A DNA stretch of 64,000 nucleotides from Corynebacterium mycetoides. Lineage in GTDB: Bacteria; Actinomycetota; Actinomycetes; Mycobacteriales; Mycobacteriaceae. Below are positions 22,307 to 32,501 of the stretch, one piece after another. The DNA lies in assembly GCF_900103625.1 (NCBI RefSeq), contig NZ_LT629700.1, positions 2,046,001 through 2,110,000 of the forward strand, written 5' to 3'. The position numbers and the translations under genes were made by a program. The notes under the pieces are model-generated. The model was given only the letters and a program-made list of their open reading frames with translations, was not told where the DNA came from and did not search any database. Within the stretch, counting starts at the first letter, position 1, and every line of letters begins with the position of its first letter.

Positions 22307-25300
22307 ATGACCACGCAAGACCTTCCGCACTTCGACAAAGTTCTTGTCGCCAACCGCGGCGAGATTGCCGTGCGCGCCTTCCGCGCCGCGTTCGAGACAG
22401 GCGCCAAGACGGTCGCCGTCTACCCGCGCGAGGACCGCAACTCCTTCCACCGCCCGTTCGCGGACGAGGCGGTCCAGATCGGTGTGGAGGGTCAGCCGGT
22501 CCGCGCTTACCTGGACATCGACGAGATCATCGCCGCCGCGAAGAAGACCGGCGCGGACGCCGTCTACCCGGGCTACGGCTTCCTCTCCGAGCGCGCGGAG
22601 CTGGCCCGCGCCTGCGCGGACAACGGAATCCGCTTCATCGGCCCGTCGCCGGAAACGCTCGACCTCACGGGCGACAAGGCGGCGGCGGTGCATGCGGCCG
22701 AGCGCGCCGGGCTGCCCACGCTGAAGGACTCGGAGCCCTCGGATGACCCGGCGCAGCTGGCCGAGTACGCCAAGGCGTTCGAGTTCCCCGTCTTTGTCAA
22801 GGCCGTCGCCGGCGGCGGCGGGCGCGGGATGAGGTTTGTGGAGCGTGCGGAGGACATCGAAAAGCTCGCTGCGGAAGCTTCGCGCGAGGCGGAGGCGGCC
22901 TTCGGCGACTCCCGCGTCTACATCGAGCGCGCGGTGATCAACCCGCAGCACATCGAGGTGCAGATTCTTGCCGACGGCCACGGCAACGTCATGCATCTCT
23001 TCGAGCGCGACTGCTCGCTGCAGCGCCGCCACCAAAAGGTCGTCGAGATTGCGCCGGCCCAGCACATTACAAACGAGCAGCGCGAGCGCATCTGCGCGGA
23101 CGCGGTGCGGTTCTGCCAGGAGATCAACTACGAGGGCGCGGGCACGGTCGAGTTCCTCGTCGACGAAAAGGGCAACCACGTCTTCATCGAGATGAACCCG
23201 CGCGTCCAGGTCGAGCACACCGTGACCGAGGAGGTCACCGGCGTGGACATCGTGCGCTCCCAGCTCTACATCGCCGCGGGCGCCACGCTTGCCGACCTCG
23301 GCCTGAGCCAGGACACCGTGCGGCTGACCGGCGCTGCCCTGCAGTGCCGCATTACCACCGAGGACCCGGCCAACGGGTTTCGGCCCGACGCGGGCCTGAT
23401 CACCGGGTACCGCTCGCCGGGCGGCGCGGGCGTGCGTCTCGACGGCTCCGTGGGCGTGGGCACCGAAATCACCCCCAACTTCGATTCCCTTCTGGTGAAG
23501 ATGACCTGCCGCGGCAAGGACTTTCAGGTTGCGGTCGACCGTTCCCTGCGCGCGCTCAACGAGTTCACCGTGACCGGTGTGTCCACCAACATCGGGTTCC
23601 TCCGCGTGCTCTTGTCCGACCCGGACTTCCGCTACAAGCGGATCAACACCAACTTCATCGCCGAGCACCCCCACCTGCTCGAGGCCCCGGCCGCCGCGGA
23701 CGACGCCGGGCGCATCCTGGACTACGTCGCCTCCGTGACCGTCAACCAGCCCAACGGCCCGCGCCCGACGAACATCGCGCCGTCGAAGAAGCTGCCCGAG
23801 CGGTCCTACGGCGAGCTGCCCCGCGGCTCCCGGGACGACCTGCTCGAGCTCGGCCCGGTCAAGTGGGCGGAGAAGCTGCGCGCCCAACCCGCCCTCGGCG
23901 TGACCGACACGACGTTCCGCGACGCGCACCAGTCCCTGCTGGCCACCCGCATCCGCACCAACACGCTGATCGCGGCCGCCAAGCACGTCGGCCACCTCAC
24001 CCCGCAGCTGACCTCGGTAGAGGCGTGGGGCGGGGCGACGTACGACGTGGCGATGCGCTTTTTGCACGAGTCGCCGTGGATGCGTCTCGACGAAATGCGC
24101 GAGGCGTTGCCGAACGTGAACCTGCAGATGCTGCTGCGCGGCCGCAACACCGTCGGCTACACCCCGTACCCGGACACGGTGACCAAGGCGTTCGTCGCGG
24201 AGGCGGCCCGCGGCGGCATCGACATCTTCCGCATCTTCGACGCGCTGAACGACGTCTCCCAGATGCGCCCGGCCATCGACGCGGTGCTGGAGACGAACAC
24301 CACCGTCGCCGAGGTGGCGATGGCGTACTCCGGAAACCTCCTTGACCCGAAGGAGGACCTGTACACGCTGGATTACTACCTGCGTCTGGCGGAGAAGATC
24401 GTGGACACCGGCGCGCACGTGCTGGCGATCAAGGACATGGCGGGGCTCATGCGCCCGGCCGCCGCGACTCGCCTGGTGGGCGCGCTGCGCGAGCGTTTCG
24501 ACCTGCCGATCCACGTGCACACCCACGACACCGCGGGCGGACAGTTGGCCACCTACTTCGCGGCCGCGGCGGCCGGCGCCGACGTGGTGGACGTGGCGTC
24601 TGCGCCGCTGGCGGGCACGACCTCGCAGCCGTCGATGTCGGCGCTGGTCGCCGCGTTTGCGGACACCGATCGCGACACGGGCCTGTCCCTGGAGGCGGTT
24701 TCCGACATGGAGCCGTACTGGGAGGCGGTGCGCCAAGTCTACGCCCCCTTCGAGTCCGGGATTCCCGGCCCGACCGGACGGGTGTACAAGCACGAGATCC
24801 CGGGCGGGCAGCTCTCCAACTTGCGCACCCAGGCCAACGCCCTGGGTCTGGGGGACCGGTTCGAGCTGATCGAGGACTACTACGCGGCCGTCAACGAGAT
24901 TCTCGGGCGCCCGACGAAGGTCACCCCGTCGTCCAAGGTGGTCGGGGACCTCGCGCTGCACCTGGTCGGCGCCGGTGTCGACCCGTACGTGTTCGCGGAA
25001 AACCCGCGCAAGTACGACATCCCGGAGTCCGTCATCGGGTTCCTGCAGGGTGAGCTGGGGACCCCTCCGGGCGGCTGGCCGCTACTGCGCGACAAGGCTC
25101 TCGAGGACCGCACCGTGGTCGACCGCACTGTCGACGTGCCCGAGGAACTCGCCCGCGACCTCGCGTCTGAGGACCGCAAGGTGCGCCGCGCGGCGCTGGA
25201 CAAGCTGCTGTTTCCGAAACAGTACGCGGAGTTCCTCGAGCACCGCCGCACCTTCGGCATCACCGACCAGCTCTCCGACAAGACGTTCTTCTACGGTCTG

Positions 25301-25720
25301 GTCGAGGGCGAGGAGAACCTCATCTACTACGGCGAGGTGGACGAGGAAAAGACCCCGCTGGTGGTGCGCTTAGAGGCCATCGGCGACGCCGACGAGAAGG
25401 GAATGCGTCAGGTTATCCTCACCGTCAACGGGCAGGTCCGCCCGCTGCGCGTGCGCGACGAGAGCGCCGAGTCCACCGTCGCTGAGGTGGAGAAGGCGGA
25501 TCCGTCGAATCCGGGGCACGTCGCCGCCCCGTTCGCGGGCGTGGTCAACGTGACCGTCTCGGTCGGCGACGAGGTCAAGGCGGGGGATCAGATCGCCTCG
25601 ATCGAGGCCATGAAGATGGAGGCGGCGATCTCCGCCCCCACGGACGGCGTCGTCGAGCGGGTCGCCTTGGTGCAGGCCACGAAGGTGGAGGGCGGGGACT
25701 TGGTGGCCGTTATCGGGTAA
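22307..25720 (+). CDS. pyc: Pyruvate carboxylase
   Basis: 1137 residues from ATG 22307. Biotin-dependent carboxylation of pyruvate to oxaloacetate, the main anaplerotic reaction in corynebacteria. Domain order is complete: biotin carboxylase (about 1-455, [18 protein letters not shown] loop AVAGGGGRGMRFV), carboxyltransferase (about 535-840, VTDTTFRDAHQSLLATR, GATYDVAMRFL), and biotin carrier domain with the lysine in EAMKMEA at about 1103. GAAGGGAAAGG lies upstream of the ATG; an earlier in-frame TTG is less likely. It is the sole gene of its unit between the prp remnant and the broken trypsin-like gene. Confidence 0.97.
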   Translation: MTTQDLPHFDKVLVANRGEIAVRAFRAAFETGAKTVAVYPREDRNSFHRPFADEAVQIGVEGQPVRAYLDIDEIIAAAKKTGADAVYPGYGFLSERAELARACADNGIRFIGPSPETLDLTGDKAAAVHAAERAGLPTLKDSEPSDDPAQLAEYAKAFEFPVFVKAVAGGGGRGMRFVERAEDIEKLAAEASREAEAAFGDSRVYIERAVINPQHIEVQILADGHGNVMHLFERDCSLQRRHQKVVEIAPAQHITNEQRERICADAVRFCQEINYEGAGTVEFLVDEKGNHVFIEMNPRVQVEHTVTEEVTGVDIVRSQLYIAAGATLADLGLSQDTVRLTGAALQCRITTEDPANGFRPDAGLITGYRSPGGAGVRLDGSVGVGTEITPNFDSLLVKMTCRGKDFQVAVDRSLRALNEFTVTGVSTNIGFLRVLLSDPDFRYKRINTNFIAEHPHLLEAPAAADDAGRILDYVASVTVNQPNGPRPTNIAPSKKLPERSYGELPRGSRDDLLELGPVKWAEKLRAQPALGVTDTTFRDAHQSLLATRIRTNTLIAAAKHVGHLTPQLTSVEAWGGATYDVAMRFLHESPWMRLDEMREALPNVNLQMLLRGRNTVGYTPYPDTVTKAFVAEAARGGIDIFRIFDALNDVSQMRPAIDAVLETNTTVAEVAMAYSGNLLDPKEDLYTLDYYLRLAEKIVDTGAHVLAIKDMAGLMRPAAATRLVGALRERFDLPIHVHTHDTAGGQLATYFAAAAAGADVVDVASAPLAGTTSQPSMSALVAAFADTDRDTGLSLEAVSDMEPYWEAVRQVYAPFESGIPGPTGRVYKHEIPGGQLSNLRTQANALGLGDRFELIEDYYAAVNEILGRPTKVTPSSKVVGDLALHLVGAGVDPYVFAENPRKYDIPESVIGFLQGELGTPPGGWPLLRDKALEDRTVVDRTVDVPEELARDLASEDRKVRRAALDKLLFPKQYAEFLEHRRTFGITDQLSDKTFFYGLVEGEENLIYYGEVDEEKTPLVVRLEAIGDADEKGMRQVILTVNGQVRPLRVRDESAESTVAEVEKADPSNPGHVAAPFAGVVNVTVSVGDEVKAGDQIASIEAMKMEAAISAPTDGVVERVALVQATKVEGGDLVAVIG

Positions 25721-26111
25721 ATGTTGCGTTCGGGCAGAAAACTACCCGCTCTGCGCATATTGTTCGGGGCATGAATTCCAAGATGGCGTTGTGCGCGGTC
25801 GGCGGCCTTATAGCCGGCGCGCTGAGCGCAGTAGGCCCTGCCCATGCTTCAACCGTCACCGTCTAGCAAGGAACCCCCATCGCGATTGAACAGGAAACCG
25901 GGGTCAGCGGATGCACCCTCGGTTTCACTCACGGGGGGCTTGGCTACACAGCCGCCCAGTGCGGAAGGGAGGGCGGGCTGGTGTTCCTGTGGAACCCGGC
26001 GACCAACTACGCCACGGGTCGGGCGATAGGACGTTTCCACCCCGACCACGACTACGCTCCGACAGACAATGATCCCGTCTCCGACGACTACGGGTACATC
26101 GAGTGGTTCGA

Positions 26112-26153
26112 CAACGTGGTGGTCGGGGACAACGTGGTGGTCGGGGACAACGT
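26112..26153 (+). repeat. 18-bp tandem repeat in the trypsin-like pseudogene
   Basis: GTGGTGGTCGGGGACAAC occurs twice head to tail preceded by a partial copy, encoding repeated VVVGDN. Confidence 0.8.
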
Positions 26154-26439
26154 CGTTTCCGTGGATGCACTCACGGTCGGGGATCAGCTGTGCTGCCATG
26201 GGGCGTCGTCCCACGACGGCACGGAACGCTCCTGCGGGGCCGTAGTCGACATCGACGGTGGCACCGTTATCTACGACGGCCCGATCAGCGCCCGGGGCGA
26301 CTCAGGCGGTCCCGTGTGGGCGCCCGGGCGCGGATTCGTCGCCGTGACCTCGGGCGAGCTGCAGGTGTTCACCTCCAACACCGGCTGGCGCTCGTACAAC
26401 GCTGCTGTCGCACCACAGCTGCGCGCGGCGCCCGCTACC

Positions 26440-26486
26440 TCGAGCCCCGTCACCTCGAGCCCCGTCACCTCGAGCCCCGCCTCCGC
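26440..26486 (+). repeat. 15-bp tandem repeat encoding the stalk of the trypsin-like pseudogene
   Basis: The unit ACCTCGAGCCCCGTC is present about three times, giving a repeating Thr-Ser-Ser-Pro-Val spacer. Confidence 0.8.
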
Positions 26487-26625
26487 GCCGGAAACCTCCG
26501 TCGCCGACGTGGAACCGGCAGAGGTGGAACCGGTGAGGGCGGAACCGGCGGAGGTGGTCCCGCAGAAAGCCAACGGCGGATTCGGCGCCGCGATCATTGC
26601 GGTCGTCGTGGCGCTGCTGGCGGTG

Positions 26626-27165
26626 TTAGGAATCGGAGCGGCCGCGGCGGTGAACCTCGGGCTGTTGTAGCCCGGTAGCCCCATGGCCCGGTTCGAGCGC
26701 GAGCACCATGACGTTGTCCGCGTCCGCGTCGGTAAACCCGAACTTTTCGTAGCGGTGCCGGGCGCGCGGGTTGTCAGGGTCGACCCACAACGCGATCTGG
26801 CGCGCGCCGTGTGAGCGCGCCAGGTCGCACGCCGCCTGGAGGAGCTGTTCGCCGAGCGCGTTTCCGGCGTAGCGGTTCTCCACCGCGATGGCCAGCTCGG
26901 GAACGTCGGGGCGAATGAAGGCGTGGCCCTCGGCGGGGGACTGCCAGTACCGCAGCCAGACGCCGCCGGCGGGTGTGCGGAACTCGTCGAAGGCGATGAT
27001 CCCGCCGTCGCGCTCGGGGTCCCAGTTGTCGACGTAATTTTCCACGCCGTCCAAAGCGTCGTCGCCGAGGGCTCGGCCTTCATCGCCGAAAACCTCCGTC
27101 AGGAAATTCAGGCGGCGGATGTACGTCCGGTCGGACTCGGTTGCGGGGTGAAATGCGAACTCCAT
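26626..27165 (-). CDS. GNAT family N-acetyltransferase
   Basis: 179 residues from ATG 27165. Acetyl-CoA-dependent acetyltransferase fold: N-terminal FAFHPATESDRTYIRRL, central PDVPELAIAVENRYAGNALGEQLL (motif A, the pyrophosphate-binding loop with N-R-Y-A-G-N-A-L-G) and a C-terminal ARHRYEKFGF motif. Substrate unknown. TAGGGT 7 bases before the ATG supports this start over an upstream GTG. Its 3' end overlaps the convergent trypsin-like pseudogene by 45 bases. Confidence 0.82.
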   Translation of the reverse strand: MEFAFHPATESDRTYIRRLNFLTEVFGDEGRALGDDALDGVENYVDNWDPERDGGIIAFDEFRTPAGGVWLRYWQSPAEGHAFIRPDVPELAIAVENRYAGNALGEQLLQAACDLARSHGARQIALWVDPDNPRARHRYEKFGFTDADADNVMVLALEPGHGATGLQQPEVHRRGRSDS

Positions 27166-27172
27166 GCACTCC

Positions 27173-27178
27173 ACCCTA
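27173..27178 (-). promoter_or_regulatory. Leaderless -10 element of the GNAT gene
   Basis: Minus-strand TAGGGT followed by 7 bases and ATG 27165; it lies in the 21-base gap after accBC. Confidence 0.5.
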
Positions 27179-27186
27179 ACGTGGTG

Positions 27187-28947
<1,761 letters not shown>

Positions 28948-28966
28948 GACTGTGGTTCCGTCCTTA

Positions 28967-28994
28967 CTACGACTACGACACTACGACTACGACA
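28967..28994. repeat. 14-bp tandem duplication in the accBC leader
   Basis: CTACGACTACGACA occurs twice without a break, 20-47 bases upstream of the accBC GTG. A TATAAC hexamer at 29037-29032 on the minus strand would place it in the transcribed leader. Confidence 0.8.
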
Positions 28995-29115
28995 ATGTCG
29001 GCACAACTCGGTTTCAACCTGCTTACAGCCCGTTATAACCGCACCATGGGCGACAATGTTACAGGTCGCCTCGGTGACCGGAAACTTAGCTGCAGCAAAC
29101 CTACCTTAGCGTAGG

Positions 29116-29973
29116 TTAGTCCGCCGAGCGCTCAATGGGAACCCCCACCAGGTTGCCCCACTCCGCCCAGGACCCGTCGTACAGCGAGGCCTGCTCGAAC
29201 CCGAGAACGTATCGCAGGATGTACCACGTGTGCGCGGCAGCCGCGCCCAAGTCGCAGTAGGTCACGGTGGGTTTAGCCGGGTCGAGGCCGGAGTAGACCT
29301 CCTCAATCTCCGCGCGGGTCTTGAACCGCGCGTTCGGGTGCACCGCGTTGCCCCACGGGATGTTTCCCGCGCCCGGGATGTGGCCGTGGCGCAGGCTCAA
29401 ACTCGGGCCCTCGGGGGCGCACCCGGCGTAGTCCTCGGGCGCGCGGACGTCGATAAGCTGGGCGGGGGCCTGGTCGCGGACAGCGGCGACGAAGGTGCGG
29501 ATCGCCGCGTCCTCGCGCTCCACCACCGGGTAGTCGGTCTCGGGGAGCACCGGGACGGCGAACGACGTGTCGCGTTCCTCGCCCATCCAGGCGTCGCGCC
29601 CGCCGTCGAGAAGCCGCACGTCGGGGTGGCCGAAGAGCTCGAACACCCACGCGGTGTAGGCGGCCCACCAGTTCGCGGAATCGCCGTAGACGACGACCGT
29701 GTCCTCGCGGGAAATCCCGCGGGAGCGCATCAGCGCGGCGAACGCTTCGCCGCCGATGACGTCGCGGCGGACGGGATCGTTCAAGTCACGGTTCCAGCCG
29801 ATGCGCACCGCGCCGGGAATATGGCCGATGTCGTAGAGGAAGGCGTCCCCGTCCGACTCCACGATTTTGAGACCGTTTATCCCCAACCGCGCGGAGAGCC
29901 AGGCGGCGGAGACGAACTTTTCCGGGTTGGCGAACTCCTGGAACAGCGGATGCGGGTCATGCTCGACGCCCAT
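29116..29973 (-). CDS. thtR: Rhodanese-type sulfurtransferase
   Basis: 285 residues, two rhodanese domains (N-terminal DIGHIPGAVRIGW; C-terminal LRHGHIPGAGNIPW). Catalyses transfer of a sulfane sulfur, thiosulfate or mercaptopyruvate being usual donors. The catalytic Cys is present in VTYCDLGAAAAHTW. In thiosulfate sulfurtransferases of this type the active loop normally carries Arg residues (CRIGERS type); here they are replaced by Asp, Leu and Ala. Donor specificity may therefore differ. AAGGAAAGG precedes the ATG. The location between accBC and the Cj0069-like gene is the usual corynebacterial order as I recall it. Confidence 0.85.
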   Translation of the reverse strand: MGVEHDPHPLFQEFANPEKFVSAAWLSARLGINGLKIVESDGDAFLYDIGHIPGAVRIGWNRDLNDPVRRDVIGGEAFAALMRSRGISREDTVVVYGDSANWWAAYTAWVFELFGHPDVRLLDGGRDAWMGEERDTSFAVPVLPETDYPVVEREDAAIRTFVAAVRDQAPAQLIDVRAPEDYAGCAPEGPSLSLRHGHIPGAGNIPWGNAVHPNARFKTRAEIEEVYSGLDPAKPTVTYCDLGAAAAHTWYILRYVLGFEQASLYDGSWAEWGNLVGVPIERSAD

Positions 29974-30166
29974 GAGCTACCTTTCCTTGGGGCCGGTTCG
30001 TACGTGTTCCCACCTTACAGCGCCGCCCCACGGCCCCTGTTGTGGCGTAGGTAACGCAAACGCCTACTTGCCCAGCGGCGGGGGCCCGCGCCCCATAAAC
30101 TTTGCACCGCACGCCGTGCATGCGCGGCCGCAACCCGTGCCCGGTTACCCGCAGAAAGGTGCGCTC

Positions 30167-31231
30167 ATGCATAAAGCAATCGCCGTCTTCGAAGTCGAAG
30201 GCGGATCCGACAAATACATCGACGGACACCGCAAGGACACCATGCCCATCGTGGGCGCCATCAAGGGCAAGGGCTGGCACGCAGAGGTGGTGTTCTTCCG
30301 CCCCGAGTGGAGCGAGGACCTGTTCGGTTACGTCTCCGAGAATTTCGACGCCTACATCTCGCGCGTGAACCCGGGCAACGTCCCGGGCGGGGAGAAGGGC
30401 TACTTCGAGCTGCTGTCGCGCCTGTCCGACGCCGGCCTGGTGGGCATGTCCACCCCGGAGGAAATGGTGTCCTACGGCGCCAAAGACGCGCTGGTCAAGC
30501 TCAACGACACCGACCTCGTGCCGTCCGACACCGCCGCCTACTACGACGTGGAGTCCTTCCACGAGGCCTTCCCGGTGTCCCTGTCCTACGGCGAGCGCGT
30601 GCTCAAGCAGAACCGCGGCTCCACCGGCTCGGGCATCTGGCGCGTGCGCCTGGCCGACCCCGAGCTCGCCGCGTCCGTCGAGCCGGGCACCGCCCTGCCG
30701 CTGGACACCAAGCTCAAGTGCACCGAGGCCGTGGACAACCACACGGAGGAGCGCGAGCTGGGCGAGTTCATGGACTTCTGCGACCAGTACATCGTCGGGG
30801 ACAACGGCATGCTCGTGGACATGCGCTTCCTGCCGCGCATCGTCGAGGGCGAGATCCGCATCCTGCTCGTCGGCCCCCACCCCGTGTTCGTGGTGCACAA
30901 GAAGCCCGCGGAGGGCGGCGACGCCTTCTCCGCCACCTTGTTCTCCGGCGCAAAGTACACCTACAACAAGCCGGAGGAGTGGCAGGAGCTTATCGACATG
31001 TTCGCCGCCGCCCGCCCTGTCATCGCCGACAACCTCGGCGGGGACAACATTCCGCTGATCTGGACGGCCGACTTCATGCTTGCCGACGACGACGCCACCG
31101 GTGAGGACACCTACGTCCTCGGCGAGATCAACTGCTCCTGCGTCGGCTTCACCTCCGAGCTGGACATGGGCATCCAGGAGATGGTGGCAGAGGAGGCCAT
31201 CAAGCGCGTCGAGGAGAAGCAGCCCGCTTAA
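30167..31231 (+). CDS. Cj0069-family protein, ATP-grasp-like
   Basis: 354 residues from ATG 30167 (GAAAGG 7 bases upstream). N-terminal AIAVFEVEGGSDKYIDGHRKDT, central YGERVLKQNRGSTGSGIWRV and C-terminal GEINCSCVGFTSELDMG. The central block and the acidic C-terminus (DNIPLIWTADFML, EINCS) look like the nucleotide and Mg-binding parts of an ATP-grasp ligase, which is how I understand the Cj0069 family. The product ligated is unknown. A TAAACT hexamer near 30103 may be its -10. Divergent from thtR over 193 bases. Confidence 0.8.
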   Translation: MHKAIAVFEVEGGSDKYIDGHRKDTMPIVGAIKGKGWHAEVVFFRPEWSEDLFGYVSENFDAYISRVNPGNVPGGEKGYFELLSRLSDAGLVGMSTPEEMVSYGAKDALVKLNDTDLVPSDTAAYYDVESFHEAFPVSLSYGERVLKQNRGSTGSGIWRVRLADPELAASVEPGTALPLDTKLKCTEAVDNHTEERELGEFMDFCDQYIVGDNGMLVDMRFLPRIVEGEIRILLVGPHPVFVVHKKPAEGGDAFSATLFSGAKYTYNKPEEWQELIDMFAAARPVIADNLGGDNIPLIWTADFMLADDDATGEDTYVLGEINCSCVGFTSELDMGIQEMVAEEAIKRVEEKQPA

Positions 31232-31636
31232 TCAGGCCTGATCGAGCAGCGTGTCGACGCTGCCCGGGTCCGCGTCGGAAAGCATCTGGCGGCACCGGTC
31301 GTATTCGGCGGTGTCGCCGATTGCCTTGGAGGTCAGCGCGAGCATGGCGATCGCCTCAAGCACGGAGCGGTTGGGCGCGTGGCTGGCGGGCACCGGGCCC
31401 CAGCCCTTCCACCCGTTGGCACGCAGGCGGTCCAGGCTGCGGTGGTAGCCGGTGCGCGCGTAGGCGTAGGCCACGAGCACGTCGCCGTCGGCAAGCTCGG
31501 TGCGGGCGCGCGCAGCCCACACGGCGGGGGAGTCGGGGTGGGCGAGCGCGGTGTCGCGGGCGAGGAGGTCTTGGTCTGCGGCGGGATCCTCGGGCAGGTG
31601 GACCGGGGGCGGGGCGAGCATATCGTCGAACTTCAT
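31232..31636 (-). CDS. DUF3151 family protein
   Basis: 134 residues, cytosolic and helical, with the actinobacterial DUF3151 pattern (VWAARARTELADGDVLVAYAYARTGYHRSLDRLR and GWGPVPASHAPNRSVLEAI). The regular helix pairs suggest a TPR-like fold. Function unknown. It abuts the stop of the convergent Cj0069-like gene with no gap. TAGCCT lies 7 bases before its ATG, giving it a promoter of its own just after maf. Confidence 0.85.
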   Translation of the reverse strand: MKFDDMLAPPPVHLPEDPAADQDLLARDTALAHPDSPAVWAARARTELADGDVLVAYAYARTGYHRSLDRLRANGWKGWGPVPASHAPNRSVLEAIAMLALTSKAIGDTAEYDRCRQMLSDADPGSVDTLLDQA

Positions 31637-31643
31637 GCCTACC

Positions 31644-31649
31644 AGGCTA
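31644..31649 (-). promoter_or_regulatory. Leaderless -10 element of the DUF3151 gene
   Basis: Minus-strand TAGCCT, 7 bases, then ATG at 31636; it lies in the 18-base gap after maf. Confidence 0.45.
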
Positions 31650-31654
31650 CTCTG

Positions 31655-32266
31655 CTACTCGCCCCAGAACCGGGACGCATCCAGCCCGAAGGAGTACAGC
31701 GCGCGGCGCAGCAGCGGCATGGACAGGCCGATGACACTCGAGGGGTCGCCCTCGATCGAGTCGATGAACCAGCTGCCCAGGGCTTCGAGCGTGAACGCGC
31801 CGGCGCATTCGAGCGGCTCCCCGGAGCGGGCGTAGGCCTCGATGTCGGCGTCGGAGACATCCCCGAAGTGCACGGTCGTTGCCACGGTCTCCACCACCCA
31901 GGCACCACCGTAGGTCACCGCGTGCCCGGTAAGCAGCTGGGCGCTTTTGCCCCGCTGGGCGCGCCAGCGCTGGATCGTGGCGTCGACGGTGTGGGGCTTG
32001 CCCTGCAGGACGTCGTCGAGAAGCAGCATGGAGTCGCACCCGACTACCACGTCGTCGGGGTAGAGCGGGGCCACGGCCTCGGCCTTCGCGCGGGCCAGAG
32101 CCGCGACCTTATCGCCCGGGCCGCCGTCCGACGAGGCGAGCAGCGCCTCCTCGTCGATGTGCGCCGGGTGCGTGACGGGGCTGACCCCGCCGTTGCTCAG
32201 TAGCATCCGCCGCGAGGGCGACTGGGAGGCCAGGACGAGGCGGACGGGGCGCAGGTCAGGGCGCAT
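31655..32266 (-). CDS. maf: Maf family nucleoside triphosphate pyrophosphatase
   Basis: 203 residues. Hydrolyses non-canonical or modified NTPs to monophosphates. The Maf signature is near the N-terminus (LVLASQSPSRRMLLSNGG), with further family motifs VVGCDSMLLLDDVLQGKP, LTGHAVTY and IEGDPSSVIGLSMPLL. The start lies one base after the accE stop, so it is transcribed with accD-accE. The trailing SVIGLSMP motif is the usual Maf C-terminal block. Confidence 0.92.
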   Translation of the reverse strand: MRPDLRPVRLVLASQSPSRRMLLSNGGVSPVTHPAHIDEEALLASSDGGPGDKVAALARAKAEAVAPLYPDDVVVGCDSMLLLDDVLQGKPHTVDATIQRWRAQRGKSAQLLTGHAVTYGGAWVVETVATTVHFGDVSDADIEAYARSGEPLECAGAFTLEALGSWFIDSIEGDPSSVIGLSMPLLRRALYSFGLDASRFWGE

Positions 32267-32267
32267 G

Positions 32268-32465
32268 TCAGAAGTAGGTGACGTTGTTGAACGCGCCGGG
32301 GTTGAAGATTGTCTCGTTGTGGCGCAGCTTGCCGGGCCGTCCCCACAAGTTGAGGTCGCCCGGCCCGCGGTCGGCCTTCGCCTCCGCCTGCAGCTGCGCG
32401 AGCACCATCGTCAGCGCCGCCACCTCGTCGTCGGTGGGGTTGCCTTTGACTACTGTCATGTCCAT
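32268..32465 (-). CDS. accE: Acyl-CoA carboxylase epsilon subunit
   Basis: 65 residues from ATG 32465. Small actinobacterial epsilon subunits bridge AccBC-type alpha and AccD-type beta subunits. The pattern is typical: a short strand (VVKGNPTDDEVAALTMVLAQLQAEA) followed by a tail containing LWGRPGKLRHNETIFNPGAF, the W-G-x-P motif common to these proteins. It lies 36 bases after accD and one base before maf in an accD-accE-maf unit. Confidence 0.88.
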   Translation of the reverse strand: MDMTVVKGNPTDDEVAALTMVLAQLQAEAKADRGPGDLNLWGRPGKLRHNETIFNPGAFNNVTYF

Positions 32466-32501
32466 GGAAACGGTCTCCTTGCCGGTGTCTTACGGGGGTC
32501 T

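Larger units (their letters stand above)
25771..26670 (+). pseudogene. Secreted trypsin-like serine protease gene with in-frame TAG and altered catalytic His
   Basis: ATG 25771 encodes a clear signal peptide (MALCAVGGLIAGALSAVGPAHA), then TAG at 25864-25866 interrupts, after which the same frame runs to 26670. The body resembles chymotrypsin-fold S1 proteins: CTLGFTHGG, and ARGDSGGPVW containing the catalytic Ser. The usual TAGHC or TAAHC is TAAQC, so the catalytic His is Gln. A Pro/Thr/Ser- and Glu-rich stalk and a C-terminal membrane helix (AAIIAVVVALLAVLGIG) would anchor it at the surface. With the stop codon it is not exported, and it was probably inactive even before. Confidence 0.8.

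Noticed and set aside
22136..24961. A 941-codon minus-strand frame opposite pyc
   Set aside because: Shadow of pyc with low-complexity Arg/Val/His composition.
26112..26153. Short repeats considered as a CRISPR array
   Set aside because: The units are adjacent without spacers, are in frame within a gene and there are no cas genes.
29098..29117. Seven-base inverted repeat AACCTAC/GTAGGTT around the thtR stop codon
   Set aside because: Short arms, a 6-base spacer and no T-run; could be chance, and its halves are in the wrong orientation for a DtxR box.
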